From Calonectria ilicicola (Eukaryota; Ascomycota; Sordariomycetes; Hypocreales; Nectriaceae): a DNA stretch of 64,000 bases. Where the stretch lies: assembly GCA_020809705.1 (NCBI GenBank), contig CP085829.1, positions 3,534,001 through 3,598,000 of the forward strand. Direction: 5' to 3'. The notes under the pieces were generated by a model that was not told the origin of the DNA, did not search any database, and saw only the letters and a list, made by a program, of their open reading frames with translations. This document shows, piece after piece, positions 55,348 to 64,000 of the stretch (the stretch's first letter is position 1; each line of letters starts with the position of its first letter). Position numbers and translations under genes: made by a program.

Positions 55348-57727
55348 GCGATCTTCCAATTGAGGTCATGCGATAGACAAATGATGGACCACTCCCCCGG
55401 GAGGCACATTGTACATGTTTCCTAGACTCGAATTGACTGATTATTACTATTATATTTGTTTCATCTGGCCAATTGCCTTGTGACTAAGTAAAAGGAGCCA
55501 GTGTAATGTGGTAGTGTGATTCAGGTTTGCCGTGTGACAGAGGTTTTACCAGGTGGAAGGGATAAGCAAATATACTACCATGAAGCGTGCCAACTTGATT
55601 TGAACTTGATGAATTGGCCATATCCGTGTCAGACATGACGCTGAGCCTGCAAGCCGGCAATGGATCCAAGCAATTTCCCTCTTCTGCTCATTTCCTGGGC
55701 AGCCGAGCTTGTATCATCCCACTTTACGGATTCAGTACGGCGCGAAAAGTGGGGATGAACACCTGATTTCTTCTCGACAGACATTAGAAACTCGGAAGAA
55801 TATTGACCAAAGTGTGAATACTTGAGAAATTAACTCAAGTCTCTGGTTCATTCTCCAACTGAGAGTGTTGTACTTTATTGCGTCTATGGAAGTGCATGCC
55901 CAGATTCTACCCAAAATGAATTCCCTTTTTAAGTTCGTCTGATGATGCAAATACACTTCTTTTCATAGCCCTACCCTGAACCAATCGACCTCGGAGTCTC
56001 ATCGAGAACCATTGTCCTCAGAAACTCTCTTTCTCTCTCTCTCTTTCTCTCATTGCTTTGGAATATGAATCTGCACCAGCGCTGGTAAAATGGCTTCGAC
56101 TCTTCTTCTTCAGCCATGATCCGGTCCACCATTTTCAAGTTTCTCTTGATCAATTCAACATCTGCCTTGGTATTGCTCTTTCCCATTCGAGCTAGTGTAT
56201 CTCTTATGGATTGATCAAGAGTGAAGTGGTGCTGTTGTTTAAGTCGTGAAACCGATGGGATATCGAGGGCAAGTGTTTGCGAGACGCATGGCCGAATGTC
56301 TGAAGATAGTTCTAGACAACATTTTGATCGTTCAGAATATTGATTCGAGTGATTGGGATTTGTGTGATGGAATGAATCCTGGCTGGGCAGGGCAGGGTCT
56401 TTAATACGTGCTTGGATTGATAGAACTTTGTGTCAGAGTTTTCGAGGGTCTCAAAGGTGTGCCGTGCCGTACATGATTTGTACCTTGACAAAGGAAGAAA
56501 AAAAAAAAAAGTCGCCTCGCTGGCTATTCTCTGGTCTGGTCTGGCACGGAGGAATCTCAGGGTTCAACAAGTTCTTACATGGGGTTCGAACTCGGAGCCC
56601 TGCCAAGATCTAATGTCTCTGCTGACGTCCCAACGATTGGGCCGCAGACCCCGCGGCGCCAGACCCGCTTTAGTGGGGCGCACAATATCGAGGCATTAAG
56701 TATCTTCTCAAATGTGAGTACCCACGTGACTACTCCTTCCTTTGAGACTTCTAATTCGAGCCAGTCTAGCTGATTTGTACCATTACAGCAGAAGAAAAAG
56801 GAAAGAGCACTATTACCACCAGTGCTTTCCAATAACCCTCTCCTCCTTTCTCCCTCAAGGTCAAACTCATCCTGAGTTGCAAGGAAGCAGAGGAGGGGGG
56901 ATGAAGGAAGAAGGAGAGACCACAAAAGAATCCCTCCTCTTCTACCTAAAGCTAATGAACACGATCCCTAGAGAATATTTCATCATTTTATCATGAACCC
57001 TGGCTAGAAATCCAGCAACATGTCGTTCAAGCCCCTACAGTTTCAGGGTTTCACCCCGACTAGCCCTGCGACACGCCTCACTGGTATTACCTACCACCAC
57101 CCAATAAGGTTTTTGCCAGACAAGAGGTTTGTGAAATTCGCATCAACAAACGGCAAGCGGAAATATGGATTTGAGAGCGAAGAGGCAATTAATAACACAC
57201 TCTCGCTCATCGAAAAGAGTCACTGAGGCCGAAAGTTGAAGAAGTTTGACCTTGAGGGAGGGGAGGAGGGTGCAGGAGGAGAGAGTTCGCTTCAGCTATG
57301 GTTGCGAGGATTGGAAAGAGGTCGGATGTGTAAACGAAAAGCTCAATGTAGATAGAAAGTTACGGTGGCGGTGGCGACGGCGGCGGCGGTGATGGGATGA
57401 AGCAATTCGGGGAATGGAGGAGCTTCCGAATTCGCCTACATTCAGAATGCGATTGTTTGCGTGCGAAATTTACCCTGCTCGGGATGATGTTGACGGCCCG
57501 GTAACCATTTAGCAAAGTGTCAAAGATCCATATGAATGAAATATTGAGAAAAAAAAAACTGGTTTAATAATGGCTGCTTCACTCAATCATCTAGCATGTT
57601 AAAATACATTTGCCTTATAATTGAAGAATTCTCAATAAATAAAGATGAATTTTTCCAAAAAAAAAAAAAAAAAAAAAAAAACGGAAAGCCTGAAGTGAAA
57701 TATGTTGCTTATAAGAATGAACCCAAC
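55348..57727. other. Region between COX13 and the Harbinger element; two doubtful small ORFs
   Basis: No convincing gene. Two short ATG-started frames are possible: minus 55971-56186 (71 codons, MGKSNTKADVELIKRNLKMV, ending in an Arg/Glu run from a CT microsatellite) and plus 57020-57226 (68 codons, MSFKPLQFQGFTPTSPATRL). Neither has recognisable domains. A GGCGGT trinucleotide run lies at about 57364-57395 and a 24-25-nt poly-A at about 57657-57681. The last 50 bp before 57731 is coding-like and continues beyond the transposon. Confidence 0.45.
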
Positions 57728-58026
57728 TATGGGTGTGATCGCGAGTTTCGGCAAAAAAAGAAAATGTGTAAATTTGGCATAAAAATGTGGTGAGACAGCG
57801 CTTTCCCCGATTTGACCTGTAATTCCGTGCATAAGATAGCGTGAGCTGTCCATTTTGCATTATTCGACTTATATGAGGCTTTTGGATGTACCGCGCTAGC
57901 CAGGGACCCTTGCGATGCCCTCAAGAGGAATAGTTGCCAAGAAAATGTGTTAACTTGTTGTGTTATTTCTGCCGGATTCAAAATACCTAACAAAAAATAA
58001 CACAGCGGCTCTGAACACCCTCAAAG

Positions 58027-59268
58027 ATGACGACCGTAGCTGCTTTGGGGCTTAAAACGGGCTTCATTGAAAACCTCGTTATTCAAGACGATGAAGACGA
58101 TGACCTTGCTTATGCGATAGCTATATTAGCATTTGTTCATACCCTCGGGCGGCGACGTGCACCACAGCGTGAAGCTCACAGTAATCAACATCCTATTACT
58201 CGTCATTATGATCCTTTAGCTGCCAAAGCTTTTGCTGCTTGGCTGCTTGAAGCTCCTGACACAATGTTCAATGACCTATTTCGTATGCCAAAGCCCTTGT
58301 TTTTGCACCTCTGTCAGTGGCTTCGGGTCAACACAGGAGCAGGCGATAGCCAGCGGATAAACCTGACTCAAAAAGTCATGATATTCCTCTGGGTTATTGC
58401 ATATGATGAGCCTCAAAGGAACACGGGATATCGCTTCAAGGTATCGCAAAGCACAGTGTCGAAGGTCTTCCATTATATGATCGATAAAATGCGGTATCTG
58501 CATACAAGATTTGTTCGTCAGCCAGGACCAAAAGATCTTACTCCCCGGGTTGAATTTGAGGAGGAATTCATGCAGTTCAACGGTGCTATTGGGGCCATCG
58601 ATGGGACTCACATACCAGCGTTTATTCCTCTGAAAAAACAGCAGTGCTTCTGGTCAAGGAAGAATTCAGTATCACAGAATGTTTTTGCTGCTGTTGACTT
58701 TGAGGGACGCTTTCTCTATGTGCTTGCTGGTGCAGAAGGATCAATACATGACTCCACGTTGATCCGGTTAGTGCTAGCAGGGGGGCAGTTCGTCATACCT
58801 CACGGTCGGGTTTACCTGGCGGATGCTGGCTTTGGGTCACGAAAAGGCCTCCTAATTCCGTATCCTCGAACAGCTTATCATCTTCAAGACTGGAGAGATA
58901 TCGGCGGCGAGCCTGCAACCAGGAAGGAACTGTATAATTTACAGCATGCCCGGCTTCGTACGATCGTTGAGCACGCCTTTGGGGGGTGTAAACGTAAGTG
59001 GAAGATCATTCGCCATAGCGCTGCTGAGTATTCGTTCGACGAGCAGATAAAATTAATATACGCGACAACGGGTTTATGTAATTTCATCTTGTTAGGAGGA
59101 AGTGAACCTGAAGTTGTGCGGCAACAGGAGCGTGATATGCTTACCCGCAAAGAGCGAAATTGCCTTCGAGAGGCTCGCCGGCGTGCCAACGCGACCATAC
59201 CCTTCCATACACCACTGAATTTGCGCAAAATGATATCTGAATGGATTTGGACAACAATAGGTAATTAA
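58027..59268 (+). CDS. PIF/Harbinger transposase (HARBI1-like, DDE_Tnp_4)
   Basis: A single exon of 413 aa with an intact frame. The catalytic triad can be placed: Asp192 in GAIGAIDGTHIPAF, Asp266 in RVYLADAGFG and Glu315 in TIVEHAFGGCKRKWKI, all in the contexts of HARBI1/ISL2EU-type transposases. An N-terminal helix-turn-helix-like region (NTGYRFKVSQSTVSKVFHYM) precedes the core. It should cut at the element's TIRs, normally in partnership with the Myb-like protein encoded next door. It lies 296 bp inside the left end. Confidence 0.93.
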   Translation: MTTVAALGLKTGFIENLVIQDDEDDDLAYAIAILAFVHTLGRRRAPQREAHSNQHPITRHYDPLAAKAFAAWLLEAPDTMFNDLFRMPKPLFLHLCQWLRVNTGAGDSQRINLTQKVMIFLWVIAYDEPQRNTGYRFKVSQSTVSKVFHYMIDKMRYLHTRFVRQPGPKDLTPRVEFEEEFMQFNGAIGAIDGTHIPAFIPLKKQQCFWSRKNSVSQNVFAAVDFEGRFLYVLAGAEGSIHDSTLIRLVLAGGQFVIPHGRVYLADAGFGSRKGLLIPYPRTAYHLQDWRDIGGEPATRKELYNLQHARLRTIVEHAFGGCKRKWKIIRHSAAEYSFDEQIKLIYATTGLCNFILLGGSEPEVVRQQERDMLTRKERNCLREARRRANATIPFHTPLNLRKMISEWIWTTIGN

Positions 59269-59672
59269 ATGATGATTCTGCGATAAGAAATGTCCGTGGT
59301 TTGGTGTTGAAATAGGTGGTTGTTGAAAGAGGAAAATTGAGGGTTGTGGTGGTGTTATTTTGAGGTTATGCTGCTTGAGGCAGTGAGGAGCAAAAAACAG
59401 GTCAAATTCACTGAGTTGGCTGCCTAGCCTGGCAGGCAGCCGGCATAGCTATTAGTGTATGCATTGTAAAAGCTGCATAGCTTTGGTAAATTGATGCTTT
59501 TCAGAGCAATATTTTACAGTGTATCTCCCATATAAATCAATGGATTAATATAGCGCCTAATAGCAGGTCCCTGCAACATCACTACAGCTAACACAACAGG
59601 TCTGCCTCTCACTAAGCTACCCTGCTAATAACCTCACCAACAACATAACAACACCACCACAACACAACAACC

Positions 59673-60809
59673 TCAAAAGAAAATCCCACTCGCGGAGCTA
59701 TTTACCCAAGCCTCTTTCATCTCTTTCGACTTCAAAGAATTCCAAATTACGGCATTTCCAGGGTCGCTTTTAAGCCAGGCAATGATTGTGAAGCAATACT
59801 CATTTCCCTGGTGCTGCATTACCTCAAGGCAGTCCTCCACAGCTCGCTGTAACGCCTCAGAACCCGGAGCATCCAACTGATGCTGCTGCGTTGAATTACT
59901 TGGAAGAAGTTCCTTCATATTGTTAATAGTTACCGGCTTGTTGCGCTTCCTTTTTATCACCGGGCTTGGCCCAGAATTTGGGGGGATTTGACTCTGTTGG
60001 GTACGCTTTTTACCCCGTTGAGATGGAGTTACTGACACTGGGGCAGGTGTTTCTTGAACCTCATCCTCATCAGAAGCCTGCCCTGGCATAGAATCAGTAA
60101 CCCGGATACTGTTTTCTGTTTCCTCATCGTCGTACGTCCCATTATCATTGTCATCCACTGATTCTTGATCTTCTTCGTCGTCGCTGACCACATCAAAGGG
60201 GTCAAGTTGTGAGCCGCGCGCCCGTGAACGCCTCTCAAACGCAGCATCGTCGCCCGCCTCTGTGATCATTCTTCCTGCTGGAAGATCATCAGAAAAGATC
60301 TCCTCCCATGTATCGATAGTGACATTCTCATCGACGGTCAAGCCTTTCTTAATAATATTATTGGCAACCCGAGGATATTTCTTAGCCCAACTGCGCTCAT
60401 TATCACGACTCAGCATCAGTTTGCCGGTGGCTTCATTGTATGTTGTTCCAGAGGTATTCATCATCTGTTCGAATACTCTCCAGGTCTCTCGGACAGACCG
60501 CCATTTTGCCTCAAAGGTCCGCAACAACCAGGGACGGTCAGGTTATTTCTGTTGGTAAGTTTCAATATATCTCTTAAATAGCTCTTTAAGCGCTGAGTGC
60601 TTCTTAGGCCGCAGCTCACAGTCGATTCGTGCTTTATGAAGCAGCGTTAGGAAGAAAATCGTCTGCTTCTTTGTCCACTGCCGACCCCGACCGCTTGAGC
60701 TTGAGAGCTGGCTGCTAGTCGCTATTGATGACGCCCGCTGTGACATTGCGACCGGCTGCTCCCTGGTTCTAAGGCGTTTCCGTATACAGAGCTGAGATTC
60801 ATTCGACAT
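59673..60809 (-). pseudogene. Harbinger Myb/SANT-like DNA-binding protein with one in-frame stop
   Basis: From an ATG at 60809 (MSNESQLCIR) one frame reads to the stop at 59673 (about 378 codons), broken only by TAA at 60543-60545 inside the trihelix-like Myb/SANT domain. Before it stand RQWTKKQTIFFLTLLHKARI and FKRYIETYQQK; after it WLLRTFEAKWRSVRETWRVF and KYPRVANNIIKKG. A CAA-to-TAA change would explain the stop. The C-terminal half is acidic and low-complexity, followed by a basic stretch (IKRKRNKP) and a helical tail. In this superfamily the protein brings the transposase to the TIRs and into the nucleus. If it is dead, the element could move only with help from another copy. Confidence 0.8.
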
Positions 60810-61015
60810 CAAGGCAGCCTTGCCGTCAACGAAAACCCAGAACGTCAATCCACAAGGCTACAGCAGGGTCGGGCGGTGAGATTCGTGTTCAAAAGAGGAT
60901 TAGGTGAGCAGAAATGGTGTGGGACGGTACTTGGATCAAATTACGCTAAAATTATGCTGGCGCGGTATCTGCACAAGTCGCTGTGTATTTTTTGCCGAAA
61001 CTCGCGATCACACCC

Positions 61016-61543
61016 TATGCTTCTGTGGCTTTGGCTCTTTCTAGAAACAACCCCGAGCCTCAGCAGACCTCCCTTTGCGCCAACATCAACAAGTTCATGG
61101 CACAGAATATCCCCCTGGTTGAGGATCTTATACAGCCTCCCACCACCGCGCAGATCAGGCGGGCCGTACGAGCAGAGCGCCGCTACCATTAAGAACACAA
61201 GGCGTACCAAATGAAGGCGTTTTAGTAGATGTCCGACAAAATGATCCAGGACAGCGTAATTTCCTCCGAGGTTATCGAATCTCTCCAAGGCTTGTGTCCT
61301 GTGGACCAAGATAAGCTCTCCGGTGAGGACAAGAGCGCTCTTAATGAAGCTCGCCAGGATTGGATGATGTCCTACCCCCCTGGGAAGAACAGAAACTTCC
61401 GCTATGTCTTCCTGTTGGTGGCCCGGGTGTAGGGCTTGAAGTACCAGGACATAAAGGATCTTGGTGGTATCGAAGTTGCTGTCACGACTCTCCGTGGCAA
61501 CATGCGAACTATGGTGCTGCCCGCTGAAGAGCGGGTATTTTAA
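61016..61543 (+). pseudogene. 3' part of a decayed ORF split by the Harbinger element
   Basis: Just right of the transposon a coding-like frame starts (ASVALALSRNNPEPQQTSLC) and continues in one frame to a TAA at 61541, broken by stops at 61190 (TAA), 61123+100 and +103 (two TAG at 61223 and 61226) and 61430 (TAG). Between the stops the sequence still reads as protein (QIRRAVRAERRYH, MIQDSVISSEVIESLQGL, YPPGKNRNFRYVFLLVARV, LKYQDIKDLGG). The 48 bp left of the element (57683-57730) is in phase with it across one copy of the TAT duplication. All stops can derive from CAA, CAG or TGG by C-to-T or G-to-A changes. Family not recognised; a multi-copy repeat gene is likely. Confidence 0.6.
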
Positions 61544-62465
61544 ATAAAATTTTTTTTTCCTTCCTAGAAATCGTATTCCTAGCTATGACGATCCCGTTGC
61601 TGAGACCTCTATAACACACACATAGCGTTGTCCAACCCCACCACCATACATACATGTCGTACCCATCGTGATTTATTTACTACTTCCTTTTCAAGGAAAA
61701 AACTTGCTCTGCGCAACAGAAGATAGTCCAAACACTCACCAATGGGCTACTTCTTTTAAGGGCTTTATCATGCAGATGCAACTGCCGTCAAAGGATCAAA
61801 TACCACTCACTACCTGGGTTGAGGATATGATTACCAATTAAGAAAATCTTGGACCATGGTTTTTAGTGGGCAAGGCAGCAGAAATGCAAACATTTTTGCA
61901 CAACACCATGGTCCAAGCTCGATTGACTTGTGTGATGTTGAGAAACTCAAGTTCCCATGCTCAGTTCCAGGATGACTGCTGAAAATGGTTGATACATGTT
62001 CATGCGCCACGTGCAGCTCTGGGTGTCAATCATGTGAATGCGGGCAAAACCAATGCAGAGATTGGAACCGCTTCGGACATTGTCGATCACAGCATTGTAG
62101 ACAAACGTAACCGGGGCATTTGATATTACACCAAGCTTCAGGGACAGTTCGCGCGAAACATCGCCTAGGGTATTCCCAAGCATTCTCGTTATTGAGTTGC
62201 AGCTACTACGGCCGGGATGGCAAGCAGTCTATTTGACTAGCTCAATATCAACCCCTCGTTTTCAGGGAAGCTGGACGCACATCACCAGAGAGATCACATC
62301 CATCAGCTACACAAGTCTTTCTTTTTTTCGTTCCCAAGGATGTCATTTGGTTTCATTCCCTATGGACATCAAAATGCAAGCCCTTGCCATGCAGAGTTCT
62401 TTCCCATCCGGACGCAACACCCCAAGCAAAAAGAAGCAAGCACCACACAACCCCGCACAAGCTTT
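61544..62465. other. Intergenic region before eL21
   Basis: It contains a 13-bp inverted repeat (CTTGGACCATGGT at 61848-61860 and its complement at 61905-61917). A minus-strand ATG-started frame at 61947-62183 has 78 codons (MLGNTLGDVSRELSLKLGVI); it looks protein-like but matches nothing I know and may be a gene remnant. The last 200 bp would be the 3' flank of eL21. Confidence 0.45.
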
Positions 62466-63160
62466 TTAAATAGTGGTCTCGTAGGGAAGAGGGGTGACGG
62501 TCTCAGGGGGAGTGTCGGTAAGAGAGACGGTCAGGGCAGCTCGGGGGCCGACGGGCTGGCGCTTCAGGTTAACGGGGTTGCCAGAGGCCTTGGCCTCCTT
62601 CTTGGCCTCAGCGTTGGCCTTCACACGCTTGAGGAAGTCCTCTCGTGATCGGGAGGGCTGGATGTGCTCGATTCGGACGTTGATGCGCTTCTCGATGTAG
62701 CGGTGCTTGACCTTCTTGTACACGATGATGCCGACGGCAGACTTGGTGACGTTGTAGATGACACCGGTCTTACCGTGGTAGACCTTGTAGGGCATACTGT
62801 CGCCGTGTGTTAGCCCATGTGTCCATCTTGTATTCCCCATCGCCAAAAGTCGCAAGTCGCGGATTTTCGCAAAGGTACTTGGAGAGTCGTCTTACCCCTT
62901 CTGGACGGCACCGTTGGTCTTGATGTCGACAATGTCACCGACGCTGGAGAGCGCAAGTTAGCCAAACGAACCAAAGTCATTGGGAATTTTCTCAAACTCA
63001 CTGGTAGGTCCTGAGGTAGGTGTTCAGGGCAATCATACCCTTCTGGCGGAAGTCCCGGCTGAAGGCATACTAAAAACAATAATCAGCGCCATGTCATGAC
63101 GACCAATTCCGTGATTGAACATACGCGGGTGCCCGCTCTCTTTCCGTAGGAGTGACCCAT
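62466..63160 (-). CDS. RPL21: 60S ribosomal protein L21 (eL21)
   Basis: Exons 63125-63160, 63002-63069, 62896-62943 and 62466-62796 join in frame to give 160 aa, the usual length. The protein reads [72 protein letters not shown] and [18 protein letters not shown], unmistakably eL21. It is a structural protein of the large cytosolic ribosomal subunit. It is divergent from uS4, with 384 bp between start codons, and the pair is a known neighbour of SLA2 in Hypocreales. Confidence 0.96.
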
Positions 63161-63544
63161 CTCGAATCGTGTGCTGCGAACGCCGGTGGGTTGGGGTTAG
63201 TAGTCGTGGGTTGGCGAAAGAGATGGTGAAGACCTTCGCTTGGTGTTGTGGATTTCGAAGGCGACTGGCTTGTGGGACGGGCCCTAAGATAATCCGGATT
63301 TTTTTTTTCTCGCTCGCATCGTGTAGGGCAAGGGCGAACGTGGGGTGGACCTGCCGAAACCCCGTTAGGGTTCAGAGGGATCTGCGCACGTGACGGAAAA
63401 GGCCCGTGAATTTACTCCCCCACAAGTTGGCGATTTTCAGAACCAGTGTGCAAAAGTTCAACTCCCGCCAAACACCCAGGAGAACGTCAAGTGAGTGCCA
63501 CCCACAGCATCTTTGCAGCGCGCATCAATTAACAAGACTTCAGG

Positions 63545-64000
63545 ATGGCTCCTCGCGCCCATTCCAAGACCTCGCGTGTCCCTCGCAGACCCTTCGAGTC
63601 TGCTCGATTGTCAGTAATCACCGGCCACTGAACATGAGCTTGTCTCTGTTTAAGTCGATTGTGAATCCGAACTGACATTATAATACCAGGGACTCTGAGT
63701 TGAAGCTCGTCGGCGAGTATGGCCTGCGCAACAAGCGTGAGGTCTGGCGAGTCGGTTTGACTCTGTCCAAGATCCGTCGTGCTGCCCGGTAAGCCCAGAC
63801 GAATTTTGCCCTCTGGTGATGGAATTGGCCTTCTGACAATCTCTCCAGTCAGCTTCTTACCCTCGACGAGAAGGACCCCAAGCGTCTCTTCGAAGGCAAT
63901 GCCCTCATTCGCCGTCTCGTCCGTGTCGGTGTCCTCGACGAGTCCCGCATGAAGCTCGATTACGTCCTGGCCCTTAAGGTTGAGGATTTCTTGGAGCGCC
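63545..64000 (+). CDS. RPS9: 40S ribosomal protein S9 (uS4), partial
   Basis: Exons 63545-63609, 63690-63788 and 63849 to the window end. The visible protein ([80 protein letters not shown]) is the N-terminal half of uS4, which binds 18S rRNA in the small subunit. Introns of 80 and 60 nt have GTCAGT and GTAAGC donors. The S4 RNA-binding domain and C-terminus lie beyond the window. Confidence 0.96.

Larger units (their letters stand above)
57731..61015 (+). mobile_element. PIF/Harbinger DNA transposon, complete with TIRs and TSD
   Basis: A 3,285-bp element bounded by perfect inverted repeats of about 28 bp. The left end begins GGGTGTGATCGCGAGTTTCG, and the right end (60988-61015) is its exact reverse complement. 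The 3-bp duplication TAT flanks it at 57728-57730 and 61016-61018. It carries the two genes typical of the superfamily in convergent arrangement: a DDE transposase and a Myb/SANT-like DNA-binding protein. The perfect TIRs and intact transposase suggest a fairly recent insertion, although the second gene has a stop. Confidence 0.93.

Noticed and set aside
56575..56660. tRNA-like GGTTCGAAC T-loop motif
   Set aside because: The flanking bases do not form a T stem, and no acceptor, D or anticodon stems could be drawn on either strand.

Overview
The window comes from a filamentous ascomycete, most likely Sordariomycetes, order Hypocreales. The evidence is introns of about 45-65 nt with GTRNGT donors and CTAAC-type branch points, FunK1-family kinases, an NLR with a purine-nucleoside-phosphorylase-like domain, RIP-like nonsense codons, and above all a mating-type (MAT) locus with the hypocrealean flanking genes SLA2, APN2, COX13, APC5, CIA30, eL21 and uS4. 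The species was not identified.

Layout. 0-2 kb: a partial TIM-barrel isomerase-like gene and an unrecognised three-exon gene. 2-5.7 kb: gene-poor. 5.7-9 kb: an unusual locus in which about 13 introns of 45-49 nt are spread through a tandem array of related short exon-like units, with further 15-, 20- and 73-bp tandem repeats. 9.5-14.6 kb: a kinase-like pseudogene with two nonsense codons and a 5'-truncated FunK1 kinase. 16-19.8 kb: APC5 and CIA30, convergent around a 21-bp minisatellite. 20.4-21.5 kb: an ORF with one in-frame stop. 21.6-31.9 kb: mostly gene-poor and repeat-rich, holding an HNH-domain gene, a MITE and a small membrane protein gene. 31.9-36.3 kb: an APH-fold kinase-like gene and a PNP_UDP/NB-ARC/TPR NLR with an apparent frameshift. 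37.8-55.3 kb: the MAT core. 57.7-61.0 kb: a complete PIF/Harbinger transposon inserted into a decayed ORF. 62.5-64 kb: ribosomal protein genes eL21 and uS4.

MAT core. The order is SLA2, MAT1-1-1 (alpha box), MAT1-1-2, MAT1-1-3 (HMG box), an unnamed gene, MAT1-2-1 (HMG box), APN2, COX13. Both idiomorphs lie on one chromosome, which predicts a homothallic (self-fertile) fungus. The unnamed gene plus MAT1-2-1 are bracketed by 67-bp direct repeats (64/67 identical). Recombination between them would remove exactly the MAT1-2 segment and leave a canonical MAT1-1 locus. This is either the scar of how homothallism arose or a device for one-way mating-type switching. From what I remember of hypocrealean synteny, the SLA2-COX13 block is also inverted relative to APC5/CIA30 and eL21/uS4.

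All splice sites, reading frames and repeat matches were worked out by eye from the sequence. No database search was run.
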